From Acinetobacter lwoffii (GTDB lineage: Bacteria; Pseudomonadota; Gammaproteobacteria; Pseudomonadales; Moraxellaceae): 64,000 bases of DNA. The notes under the pieces are model-generated. The model had not been told where the DNA came from and did no database searches. It saw only the letters and a list, made by a program, of their open reading frames with translations. Position 1 is the stretch's first letter, and each line of letters begins with the position of its first letter. Both the position numbers and the translations under genes were made by a program. Location of the stretch: positions 248,001 through 312,000 of the forward strand of contig NZ_CP118963.1 in the NCBI RefSeq assembly GCF_029024105.1, read 5' to 3'. Of this stretch, positions 1 to 8,157 are shown one piece after another.

Positions 1-2285
1 GCTGGGACAGCTGTGATTTTATTTTAGTTTGTGGTGATGCTTATATCGATCATCCGTCTTTCTGTTCAGGCATTATTGGTCGTACGCTAGAAGCACAAGG
101 CTTCCGTGTCGGCATTATTGCACAGCCAGACTGGACCAGCGTGGATGCGTTCCGCGTTTTGGGTAAACCGAATATTGCTTGGGGTGTAACAGCAGGGAAT
201 ATGGATTCTATGATCAACCGTTATACGGCTGACCGTAAAATCCGTTCTGATGATGCCTATTCACCAGACAATCAGCCAAACAAACGTCCAGACCGTGCGG
301 CAACCGTGTATTGCCAGCGTGTCCGTGAAGCTTATCCGGATGTACCGGTATTATTGGGCGGTATTGAAGCATCCTTACGTCGTATTGCGCATTATGATTA
401 CTGGTCAGACAAAGTCCGTCGTTCAGTATTGATGGATTCAAAAGCCGATCTTTTGATGTACGGTAATGGTGAGCGTTCAATCACTGAAATTATGCATCGT
501 CTGGCACGTGGCGAGAAAATTCACGAGATTACTGATGTTCGCGGTACTGCGTTCATTGTGAATAAACACAATCGTGCCTCTAAAGCCAAGTTTGTGGAAA
601 TTGCATCGAATGATGTCGATGCCATTGGCCGTGTTGATCCAATTATTAACCCGTATGTCATGACTGAAGATATCGAGGGTTGTGAGATTGAACAAGGCAA
701 GGATTCTAGTCAGTACCAAGGTTTCCAAAAAGAACATGTCGCCAATCCGATTGTGCGAGCAGGGGATGACCTAGATCCTGATACGCAAATTGTGCAACTG
801 CAACCGGCTTCTAAAGCGATTAAACATAAGTTACCGCCGCGTGAATTGGCCGTAATCCGTTTGCCTGCTTTTGAAGAAGTGGCTGCAGATCCAGTGCTCT
901 ACGCACATGCCAACCGTATTCTGCATCTGGAAACCAATCCGGGGAATGCGCGTGCCATGGTGCAAAAGCATGGTGAACGTGATGTCTGGTTGAATGCACC
1001 GCCAATTCCGTTGACTACCGAAGAAATGGACTATGTGTTTGACCTGCCTTATGCACGTCTGCCGCATCCTGCTTATGGCAATGCACGTTTCCCGGCATTC
1101 GACATGATCAAGTTCTCTGTGAATATCATGCGTGGCTGTTTCGGTGGTTGTACCTTCTGTTCAATTACGGAACATGAAGGTCGTATTATTCAGAACCGTT
1201 CTGAAGAATCGATTCTGCGTGAAGTGGAAAAAATCCGTGATACCGCACCGGGCTTCACGGGTATTATCTCGGACTTGGGTGGCCCAACAGCCAATATGTA
1301 TCGTTTGGCCTGTAAAGATCCTGAGATTGAAAAGAACTGTCGTAAACCGTCATGTGTATTCCCGGGCGTGTGCCAAAACCTGCATACCGACCATGCGCCA
1401 TTGACGCAGTTATATCGTAAAGCACGTTCTTTACCAGGCATTAAAAAAATTCTGATTGGTTCAGGCCTACGTTATGACCTTGCGGTTTTAAACCCTGAAT
1501 ATGTCAAAGAACTTGTCACCCATCATGTCGGTGGTTACTTAAAAATTGCGCCTGAACATACCGAGAAAGGTCCACTCAATAAAATGATGAAGCCAGGTAT
1601 TGGTACCTATGACCGCTTCAAGCAAATGTTTGATCGTTACAGTAAAGAAGCCGGTAAGGAACAATACTTGATTCCTTACTTCATCGCGGCGCATCCGGGC
1701 ACCACCGATTACGACATGATGAATCTGGCGATTTGGTTGAAGAAGAATGGTTTCCGTGCCGATCAGGTACAGACCTTCTATCCATCACCGATGGCGACTG
1801 CAACTACTATGTATTACACGGGTAAAAACCCGCTGGCGAAAGTGGCGCGTTATACTGAAAATGTTGACATTGTGAAAGGTGAGAAGCGTCGTCGTTTGCA
1901 CAAAGCTTTCTTGCGTTATCATGATTCAAACAACTGGCCTTTACTGCGTGAAGCCCTGAAAGAAATGGGTCGTCAGGATTTGATTGGTAATTCGAAACAG
2001 CATTTAATTCCGACTTATCAGCCTGTAGGCAGTGCAGACGGTCAGTATCAATCGGCGCGTAAGAAGAATTCGACGGTTGCCGGTGATTCGCAAAAACGTA
2101 CCGGTGAGCAAGGGAATCGTAGCAAGGCTGCACAAGCTCAGTCACGTCCTTCAAATACCAAGAAACGTCCTGAGCGTGGTCAAATTCTGACCCAGCACAC
2201 TGGTTTACCACCACGTGAAACGGGTGATGCCAAAAAACCGTTTGGTGGGCCAAAGCCTAAAGCGAAGCCCAAATCACGTGCATAA
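1..2285 (+). CDS. YgiQ family radical SAM protein (5' end outside window)
   Basis: The open frame is already running at base 3 (WDSCDFILVCGDAY...), so the first GTG or ATG inside the window is not the start and the gene begins upstream. YgiQ (UPF0313) proteins are radical SAM enzymes of unknown substrate. The 4Fe-4S cluster motif CxxxCxxC is at nt 1137-1160 (RGCFGGCTFCS), about two thirds into the preserved part, as in the family. The last 60 or so residues form a K/R/P/Q-rich low-complexity tail that looks like a nucleic-acid-contacting tail, which is inference only. A strong hairpin terminator follows. The family assignment is firm; the function is not known. Confidence 0.93.
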   Translation, partial: WDSCDFILVCGDAYIDHPSFCSGIIGRTLEAQGFRVGIIAQPDWTSVDAFRVLGKPNIAWGVTAGNMDSMINRYTADRKIRSDDAYSPDNQPNKRPDRAATVYCQRVREAYPDVPVLLGGIEASLRRIAHYDYWSDKVRRSVLMDSKADLLMYGNGERSITEIMHRLARGEKIHEITDVRGTAFIVNKHNRASKAKFVEIASNDVDAIGRVDPIINPYVMTEDIEGCEIEQGKDSSQYQGFQKEHVANPIVRAGDDLDPDTQIVQLQPASKAIKHKLPPRELAVIRLPAFEEVAADPVLYAHANRILHLETNPGNARAMVQKHGERDVWLNAPPIPLTTEEMDYVFDLPYARLPHPAYGNARFPAFDMIKFSVNIMRGCFGGCTFCSITEHEGRIIQNRSEESILREVEKIRDTAPGFTGIISDLGGPTANMYRLACKDPEIEKNCRKPSCVFPGVCQNLHTDHAPLTQLYRKARSLPGIKKILIGSGLRYDLAVLNPEYVKELVTHHVGGYLKIAPEHTEKGPLNKMMKPGIGTYDRFKQMFDRYSKEAGKEQYLIPYFIAAHPGTTDYDMMNLAIWLKKNGFRADQVQTFYPSPMATATTMYYTGKNPLAKVARYTENVDIVKGEKRRRLHKAFLRYHDSNNWPLLREALKEMGRQDLIGNSKQHLIPTYQPVGSADGQYQSARKKNSTVAGDSQKRTGEQGNRSKAAQAQSRPSNTKKRPERGQILTQHTGLPPRETGDAKKPFGGPKPKAKPKSRA

Positions 2286-2295
2286 TTAAGTTAAT

Positions 2296-2321
2296 AAAAA
2301 GACACTTCGGTGTCTTTTTTT
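2296..2321 (+). terminator. Rho-independent terminator after ygiQ
   Basis: Perfect stem GACAC/GTGTC closed by a TTCG tetraloop, extended by A5/T5 pairing and ending in a run of seven T. It lies 10 bases after the ygiQ stop codon. Confidence 0.9.
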
Positions 2322-2683
2322 AGCTCTTGGGTAAAGTAACGTAGCCTGAGCTTGTTCGTTGAAAGTGTAAAAGAATATATTATTTGGACTAAGTTCTTTA
2401 AAAAAGTGATATAAAAATAACACTTTGTCGGAATTGTCCTACAGTTGGGCAGATATGTATTGCGATCAATTCCATGGATGTTTTAGAGTGCATTATCAGT
2501 ACTTTAAATCCACTTTCATTGGCATCTAGAGAGATGTCACTTTAGGTAACACAGAATCGAGTTTTGATACCAGTTGTATGGGTATTTAAACAGATTGGTT
2601 GTTAGCTCTATTTAAAATAAAGCGTGGGTTTATACTGCACAACAATAAAACAAAAATGATTATAAGAATGCAAGGATTTAGGC
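2322..2683. other. 362-bp non-coding stretch before the DUF2726 gene
   Basis: No convincing reading frame, tRNA or known RNA family is visible. It holds one imperfect AT-rich inverted repeat near 2405-2426 (AGTGATAT...ATAACACT) and a possible -10 hexamer TATACT near 2632-2637 upstream of the next gene, without a matching -35. An sRNA here cannot be excluded by eye. Confidence 0.4.
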
Positions 2684-3232
2684 ATGACCACCTATATTAT
2701 GATTGGGAGTTTCCTGCTCTTCTGTGTCGTGCTCATGGCATGGAAAAAGCTCGGAAATAAATCCAAACCACAAGACAGCGCGTTAAAGCAACGTGCTATT
2801 TTTAACCTGAATGAGCAATTGACCTTCACTCGCCTGAGAGAAGTCTTACCTGAATACATTATTTTGGCACATGTTTCCTATGATGCCTTAATGACGACTA
2901 AATTTAACCGGACTCGACATAAGTACCGCAACCTGACTGCAGATTTTGTCATTCTGGATCAGCAGCACCAGATTCTAGCTGTGGTGGGAGTGGATGACCC
3001 ATTAATTTTGAAGCGTCCCCAACAGACGGGTTTTCAGGATGCATTACTAACCATGGCCGGTTATCGGGTGATTCGCTACGATGATGTGCCAGAATATTAT
3101 CAGTTGCGCCAGGACTTCTTACAGGAGCAAGCGCAAATGCAGAAAATGCCCAAATATACAGTTAGCAATGATCTGAAAAAATATTATTTATATTCGGATT
3201 TAGAGCGCAGTAAAATCAAAGCAGTCGGTTAA
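2684..3232 (+). CDS. DUF2726 domain protein, membrane-anchored
   Basis: 182 aa. Residues about 4-20 form one hydrophobic segment, followed by a basic stretch (KKLGNKSKP), which suggests an N-in anchor with a cytoplasmic domain. Residues about 45-160 match the DUF2726 type: an FTRLREVLPEY start, a central TADFVILDQQ segment and a VIRYDDVP end. DUF2726 resembles the PD-(D/E)XK-like fold seen in topoisomerase-associated and restriction-like proteins, but no activity is assigned and I infer none. Monocistronic, flanked by terminators. The ATG is preceded by AAGGA (bases 2670-2674). Confidence 0.8.
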   Translation: MTTYIMIGSFLLFCVVLMAWKKLGNKSKPQDSALKQRAIFNLNEQLTFTRLREVLPEYIILAHVSYDALMTTKFNRTRHKYRNLTADFVILDQQHQILAVVGVDDPLILKRPQQTGFQDALLTMAGYRVIRYDDVPEYYQLRQDFLQEQAQMQKMPKYTVSNDLKKYYLYSDLERSKIKAVG

Positions 3233-3235
3233 AAC

Positions 3236-3265
3236 AAAAAAGCATGCCAGAAGCATGCTTTTTTT
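3236..3265 (+). terminator. Bidirectional terminator between the DUF2726 gene and ridA
   Basis: Perfect stem AGCATGC/GCATGCT around CAGAA, flanked by A5 on the left and T7 on the right, so it can serve the plus-strand DUF2726 gene and the minus-strand RidA gene that converge here. Confidence 0.88.
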
Positions 3266-3286
3266 ATGAATATCGATCTTGAACCA

Positions 3287-3643
3287 TTATTCTGGTTTAA
3301 CCGCCACGACGGTCAGCTCGACCAATACCCGTGGATCATAGAGTTTTGCTTCGACACAGGTACGAGGCAGGGCTTCGATATCAGCGACCCAGGCATCCCA
3401 GACTTCATTGAAGGCTGCATAATCCTTTTCAATATCTTTCAAATAGATAGTTACCGACATGATGTGACTTTTGTCTGTGCCGGCATCTGCCAGAAACTGG
3501 TCAATAGTATCTAAAGTCTGTTGGGTTTGCCCTTTAATATCCAGTTCAACATCTGTGGCGAGCTGGCCGGCGAGATGTACCAGATTACCGGCAATGGCAA
3601 TTTCCGAAAAGCGTTTCGATACGTGTAAACGTTCAACTGTCAT
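3287..3643 (-). CDS. RidA family protein (enamine/imine deaminase)
   Basis: 118 aa, the usual RidA/YjgF/UK114 length. These small trimeric cytosolic proteins hydrolyse reactive enamines and imines made by PLP enzymes. The substrate-carboxylate-binding arginine is in the conserved PRTCVEAKL segment near residue 100, and the LAGQLATD loop is near residue 26. The ATG at 3643 is preferred because AGGA lies 8 bases upstream; an ATG at 3652 overlaps the transporter gene and has no spaced RBS. It starts 1 base after the stop of the MHS transporter gene, so the two are probably co-translated. RidA proteins in transporter operons often belong to catabolic subfamilies, so the canonical housekeeping role is not certain. 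Confidence 0.88.
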   Translation of the reverse strand: MTVERLHVSKRFSEIAIAGNLVHLAGQLATDVELDIKGQTQQTLDTIDQFLADAGTDKSHIMSVTIYLKDIEKDYAAFNEVWDAWVADIEALPRTCVEAKLYDPRVLVELTVVAVKPE

Positions 3644-3644
3644 G

Positions 3645-4943
3645 TTATTCATCCTGAGTTTCGGGCATCAGGGCTGCGACCAAAGCAGTCAGCAGACAAC
3701 CCACCGCCAGATAGATGGCTACATAATGCCATGAACCATCTGCCCAAATCACCAGTGCCGCTGCAATAAATGGGGTAAATCCACCCCCAATGATACTCGC
3801 CACCTGATAACCAACTCCGGCACCGCTGTAGCGGTATTCGGTGCCAAACAGTGAGGTGAAAATCGGTTGATGGACACTGACCACCATATCGTGTGCGACG
3901 TTCGCCAGTAAAATTGCCCCGACAATGATCATCCAGGTGTTTTGTGCATCGAGCGCCATAAAGAATGGAAAAGCCGAAAGCGCACCAATCAAACCGCCCC
4001 AGACACACATTTTCTGATGATTGAATTTATCCGCCAACCAGGCAAAGAAGGGAATACTGAAACAGCTGATGGCACCGACCATCAGCGTGATATTCAGGAA
4101 GAACTGTTTGTCCATGCCCAAGTTAGTGGTGGAATAGTTCAGGGCAAAGTTGGTGACCAGATACATGGTCAGCAATTCAGTCAGACGTAAAGCAATGATA
4201 TAGAAGAAAGCTTTAGGATGTTTGCTAATGGCCTGCAAGATCGGCAGTTTTTCTGGCTGATGGTCTGCTTTCACCACCTTTTCCACAAACTCTTGAGATT
4301 CATCCTGATCACGGCGGATCCACATCGCCACAGCTAACAGTACGATGCTGGCCAGAAAGGGAATACGCCATGCCCACTCGGCAAAGGCTTCTTCACCCAG
4401 TGTCGCAAGTATAATCGACACTGCACCCGTCGCCAGAACCAGACCGACGCCGTAACCGACCTGAACTCCACTGCTATAAAAGGCCTTTTTTCCTTTTGGT
4501 GCATTTTCTACGGCCATGAGGGCTGCGCCGCCCCATTCACCACCGACAGCAAAGCCTTGCAAGGCACGGCAAAACACCAGCAGCACCGGAGCCCACCAGC
4601 CAATTGCTTCAAAATTTGGCAGCAGGCCAATCCCGACCGTGGAAATTCCCATCAGGATTACCGTAAGTACCAGCATTTTTTTACGGCCAAGCTTGTCACC
4701 AAAGTGACCAAATACCACACCGCCTAAAGGACGAAACAGGAAGCCGACCCCAAAGGTGGCCAGTGCCGCCAGGGTGCCCATATTCTCGCCAATACTGGGA
4801 AAAAACTGATCTTTAAAAATTAAGGCTGCAACAATGCCGTAAAGGAGAAAATCATACCAATCGACAACAGCACCAACAAAACTAGATAGCGCAGCTTTAC
4901 GTGCGCGTTGTTCTTGAACAACAGAAGAATTTACAGAAGACAT
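3645..4943 (-). CDS. MFS transporter, metabolite:H+ symporter (MHS) family
   Basis: 432 aa, about 12 hydrophobic segments. The MHS signature is clear: VDWYDFLLYG in TM1, the GHFGDKLGRKKML loop 2-3 motif, and RALQGFAVGGEWGGA in TM4-5. The family imports organic acids and zwitterions (citrate, alpha-ketoglutarate, proline/betaine, shikimate); the substrate here cannot be read from sequence. I start at ATG 4943; the longer frame opens only with a TTG at 4985 without an RBS and adds non-conserved residues. Upstream is a 9-bp inverted repeat (5023-5051) that may be an operator. ridA follows directly, suggesting uptake of an amino- or oxo-acid whose breakdown makes enamines (inference). Confidence 0.88.
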   Translation of the reverse strand: MSSVNSSVVQEQRARKAALSSFVGAVVDWYDFLLYGIVAALIFKDQFFPSIGENMGTLAALATFGVGFLFRPLGGVVFGHFGDKLGRKKMLVLTVILMGISTVGIGLLPNFEAIGWWAPVLLVFCRALQGFAVGGEWGGAALMAVENAPKGKKAFYSSGVQVGYGVGLVLATGAVSIILATLGEEAFAEWAWRIPFLASIVLLAVAMWIRRDQDESQEFVEKVVKADHQPEKLPILQAISKHPKAFFYIIALRLTELLTMYLVTNFALNYSTTNLGMDKQFFLNITLMVGAISCFSIPFFAWLADKFNHQKMCVWGGLIGALSAFPFFMALDAQNTWMIIVGAILLANVAHDMVVSVHQPIFTSLFGTEYRYSGAGVGYQVASIIGGGFTPFIAAALVIWADGSWHYVAIYLAVGCLLTALVAALMPETQDE

Positions 4944-5022
4944 GCAGGAGGGAATTCCATGAGTTACATCAGAGTTGCCCTGCAATATTCGGATTTGATC
5001 GTCACGCTAATCACAGGACATC

Positions 5023-5051
5023 ATGCTGAAAGTAAAGGTGATTTTCAGCAT
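5023..5051. repeat. Perfect 9-bp inverted repeat upstream of the MHS transporter
   Basis: ATGCTGAAA (5023-5031) and TTTCAGCAT (5043-5051) are exact reverse complements separated by 11 bases. It lies 80 bases upstream of the transporter start and has no T-run, so it looks more like an operator or leader hairpin than a terminator. Confidence 0.55.
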
Positions 5052-5165
5052 CTCGGCACATACATGGATAATGCATTGCGCAGATAGAGTACTCTAAAAA
5101 ATCAAAATGTAAAAACAAAGTTGCCGTATTTTTAAACTGATGCCTAAAACATGATCAAAAAAGGT

Positions 5166-6221
5166 TTAGAGTAGCAATAACTGGGTTTCAGTTTCGGGGA
5201 CGCTGAGCTGATACACGCCAACACCGATCAGCCGGAATTGCATCTGCGGGGCAATATGCAGGTCGTCGAGCAGTAAGTCCAAGGCTTGGGCTAATTCCTG
5301 TGGGCTACGCAGCACCTGTTTAAAACTTTTACTGTGTTGCATCACCTGAAAGTTCTTGAGTTTTAATTTGACCGTAACGCCGCGAGCTGAAAGCTGTTTC
5401 TTTTGCAGACTTTGCCATACTTGTCCAAGTAAAGGTTCCCAATAGGGGCGACATTGGTTCAGATGCAGGTCATCATCAAAAGTGGTTTCTTTGGAAATTT
5501 GCTGGCGTTCCCGTTCCACTTCGACCGGTCGTTCATCAATGCCTTGAGCATACAAAAATAGCCGCCGGCCATATTTGCCAAAATGTTGAATTAGTAAGGC
5601 TTCATCGATTTGCTGTAAATCGCCTAAAGTTTCTAGATTCAGGCTTTTCAGTTTTTCCTGAGTGACTTTACCGACGCCGGGAATTTTTTTTAGTGGCAGA
5701 TCCTGGATAAAACGCTGTACCTGCGAAGGTTTAATCACACAGATCCCATTCGGTTTGTACCAGTCCGAAGCAATTTTGGCAAGAAACTTGTTGGGTGCTA
5801 CACCAGCAGAAGCGGTTAATCCGGTGGCTTGAAAAATATCCTCGCGAATTCGCATGGCGACTTCGGTAGCACTTGGGATTTGTTTTAAATTTTCTGTGAC
5901 ATCTAGAAAGGCTTCATCCAGAGACAGTGGCTCAATCAGGGAAGTATATTGCTGGAAGATCTGATGAATCTGTGCCGATACCTGCCGATATTTGGCAAAA
6001 TCCGGCTCAATCACGATAACTTGAGGACATAGTTTGCGCGCCTGCCCCATGGACATGGCAGAACGCAGGCCATAAACCCGTGCCGGGTAGGAGGCAGCCG
6101 CGACCACCGCCCGAGGATGATGCGAGGCAATCACCACAGGTAAGTCTTTCAGTTCTGGACGTTCACGCAGCTCTACCGAGGCATAAAAGGCATCCATATC
6201 GAGATGAATAATTTTGCGCAT
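5166..6221 (-). CDS. dinB: DNA polymerase IV (Y-family, translesion)
   Basis: 351 aa, the normal Pol IV length. It carries out error-prone translesion synthesis. The palm begins with the metal-binding IIHLDMDAFYASVE motif (residues 4-17), the second catalytic acidic pair is in SLDEAFLDVT (about 102-111), followed by helix-hairpin-helix PLKKIPGVGKVT (about 176-187) and a little-finger domain. It lacks an obvious C-terminal clamp-binding QLxLF tail; the end reads ETQLLLL, which could serve as a variant. It is the last gene of a close minus-strand row with an MBL-fold hydrolase (20-base gap) and a GH25 protein. No SOS-type operator is evident directly upstream. Confidence 0.96.
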   Translation of the reverse strand: MRKIIHLDMDAFYASVELRERPELKDLPVVIASHHPRAVVAAASYPARVYGLRSAMSMGQARKLCPQVIVIEPDFAKYRQVSAQIHQIFQQYTSLIEPLSLDEAFLDVTENLKQIPSATEVAMRIREDIFQATGLTASAGVAPNKFLAKIASDWYKPNGICVIKPSQVQRFIQDLPLKKIPGVGKVTQEKLKSLNLETLGDLQQIDEALLIQHFGKYGRRLFLYAQGIDERPVEVERERQQISKETTFDDDLHLNQCRPYWEPLLGQVWQSLQKKQLSARGVTVKLKLKNFQVMQHSKSFKQVLRSPQELAQALDLLLDDLHIAPQMQFRLIGVGVYQLSVPETETQLLLL

Positions 6222-6241
6222 GTTCGCTATCTTAAGGGGCT

Positions 6242-7258
6242 TTAATCGGATTGGGAAGCGAAGGCTGAGTTGAGTAAATAGGGTTGCGGTCCGCTGAGCA
6301 GAATGACTTTTGTCCCTTGTGTCTCGGCAGCCTGAATCAGAAGTTGCAAACTTTTTGGAGTGTCATCGGCAAGACGGGGTAAAAATTGCAGTGGCTGCTT
6401 TAAAGGCTGAAAAAAATCATCCCAATGTACTGGAATCACCACTTTGGGCTTGAGCAGGTTTAGGGTTTCAGCCAGATATTGCTGCTGATAGGCATCGGAT
6501 TGTCTGGAAAGCTGGGCAATGCCTAAAAACAGGGTGTCGACTTTCAGATGCTGCAATTGCTCTGGAATAAATCCGGTACTGGCCTTGACCAGAATTTTAT
6601 GTCCTGCATGCTCAATCAGGTAGTCGAAACTGCCACCTTCCTTAAATTCGGAAAATTTAGCCGGAAGAGTAAAGGGCTGTAGCAGCTCTTCGCCTAAATC
6701 ATCATTTACCACTGTGGGCGGGGTATGTTGTGAGGGAATTGCTGTGATTTGAAAATGCCCCCATTGTTGTACTTGCCAAGGCTTAACCGGCTGTAATTGC
6801 TGTGGGGTAACTTGGGGATTTGCCCGGGCGATATTCAGTGTGCTCGGCGAACCGACCACAGCAGTTTCGGGAAGCATCTCTAGTAAAGCCGGGACATCCA
6901 GAACATGATCATAATGAGAATGACTGACCAGAATGGCTTGGGTTCGGCTCAATTCATGGCATTGTACCAGTTGTTCTAAGAGCAGCTTATCACTTTGAAT
7001 AGGTCGAGTAATTACTTGCCGCAAAGATGGCCGGCTAAAGAAACCATCGATCAGGATCTGATCGTGGCCATCATCGAGTAACAGGGTGGACACACCAAAA
7101 AAATTGACTGTAAGCCCGTGAACGGATATACCGGTTTGCGGCTGCCACGCTTTAAAGTCACTAACCTTGCCCGAAGCTTGCAACAGATAAGCCAGCATAC
7201 CCGCGATGAGTAGGAGTAGAATCACCAGACCGAGTAAAATGCCTTTTATCCATTTCAA
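6242..7258 (-). CDS. MBL-fold metallo-hydrolase, membrane-anchored
   Basis: 338 aa. One hydrophobic segment (residues about 5-27) anchors a metallo-beta-lactamase-fold domain. The zinc motif HSHYDH is at residues 113-118; a further metal-site region IPVHWDDFF lies near 275-283. This is closest to the UlaG/lipid-hydrolase-like branch of the superfamily; the substrate is unknown. The start is the TTG at 7258, with AAGGAAA about 9 bases upstream; the nearby ATG at 7253 is out of frame. It sits between the GH25 gene and dinB in the same orientation. Confidence 0.85.
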   Translation of the reverse strand: MKWIKGILLGLVILLLLIAGMLAYLLQASGKVSDFKAWQPQTGISVHGLTVNFFGVSTLLLDDGHDQILIDGFFSRPSLRQVITRPIQSDKLLLEQLVQCHELSRTQAILVSHSHYDHVLDVPALLEMLPETAVVGSPSTLNIARANPQVTPQQLQPVKPWQVQQWGHFQITAIPSQHTPPTVVNDDLGEELLQPFTLPAKFSEFKEGGSFDYLIEHAGHKILVKASTGFIPEQLQHLKVDTLFLGIAQLSRQSDAYQQQYLAETLNLLKPKVVIPVHWDDFFQPLKQPLQFLPRLADDTPKSLQLLIQAAETQGTKVILLSGPQPYLLNSAFASQSD

Positions 7259-7311
7259 TCTTTTTATTTCCTTGTTGTTTTTATAAAGAACTTGTTTTCA
7301 GGCGATCAGCT

Positions 7312-8091
7312 TTATTTCGCTTTATTCTCAGATGAAGGTACTACAATCGCATTCTTTTTGAGAAAATCCAGCCATTGCTGTTCTGAGCCATAAAAAACAT
7401 TCAGGTCTACCGGTGTGGTAATACCGGGAATTTTCCCCTGACTGGTATGTTGCCAAAACGTCCATTTAGGCTGATCTTTTAAATCAGGCAGACCTTTGTA
7501 TTCACGTACCCAGAGTGGTACGTTAGGAAAGTGTCCTGCCAGTACAATATTATAAAAAGCTTTAGAAATATAGAAAATCGGCTGCTTGCCATAATGCTTT
7601 TTCAGGGCATCGTGCATCACCTGAATTTCGTTTAAAAGCTGCTCTTTAGAATAGGTATTGATGCATTTGCTGTCATATTCCAGATCAATTACTGGCGGTA
7701 AGGCATCCGGTTTATTGGGTACGGAGTCAATAAAATTCTGGGCTTGAATGCTGCCATCGCGGCAGAGCCGGTAAAAATGATAGGCACCGACCAAAAAGCC
7801 GCGTTCACGTGCTTTCAACCAATTTTCCTGAAAACGGGTATCTTTAAAGTCGCCGCCTTCAGTGGCTTTCAGATAAACAAAACGGTATTTTTCAGGCGAA
7901 ATCTGCTGCCACTGAATCTCTTTTTGATGATGCGATACATCAAAACCCTGAATAGGATAATCGGCTGCATGGGCAGACGGTGCTTTCATCAGGCAGAGAT
8001 AGACCATGGCGATCGTGATCACAGTGATCAGTATGCCCAGCCCAATCAAGAGCGATTTATGAACTCTGTTCGGAGCCTGATTTTTTTGCAT
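7312..8091 (-). CDS. Glycoside hydrolase family 25 (lysozyme-like) protein
   Basis: 259 aa. An uncleaved or cleavable N-terminal hydrophobic segment (about 12-33) ends in SAHAADY, so it is exported. The GH25 domain runs from GFDVSHHQ (Asp51) to the end; the catalytic DxE pair is in PPVIDLEYD (Asp136 and Glu138), with the substrate-cleft motif FVYLKATEG near 71-79. GH25 enzymes are N-acetylmuramidases that cut peptidoglycan. Whether this copy acts on its own wall or on competitors is unknown; no immunity gene is recognisable next to it. ATG preceded by AAGGA. Confidence 0.9.
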   Translation of the reverse strand: MQKNQAPNRVHKSLLIGLGILITVITIAMVYLCLMKAPSAHAADYPIQGFDVSHHQKEIQWQQISPEKYRFVYLKATEGGDFKDTRFQENWLKARERGFLVGAYHFYRLCRDGSIQAQNFIDSVPNKPDALPPVIDLEYDSKCINTYSKEQLLNEIQVMHDALKKHYGKQPIFYISKAFYNIVLAGHFPNVPLWVREYKGLPDLKDQPKWTFWQHTSQGKIPGITTPVDLNVFYGSEQQWLDFLKKNAIVVPSSENKAK

Positions 8092-8157
8092 TTTCAGTCC
8101 TTGCCTATATGTGATTTAGCCTAAAACTTACAATCAGCCCGAAGTGAATATATCGCA

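Noticed and set aside
1807..2253. 148-aa open frame on the minus strand
   Set aside because: Antisense to the 3' part of ygiQ, no ribosome site, no domain.
4944..4985. TTG start of the MHS transporter at 4985
   Set aside because: No ribosome site and a non-conserved extension; ATG 4943 begins the conserved protein.
7312..8091. GH25 protein as an antibacterial effector
   Set aside because: It has an export signal but no immunity gene, secretion-system marker or adaptor nearby, so the effector reading is unsupported.
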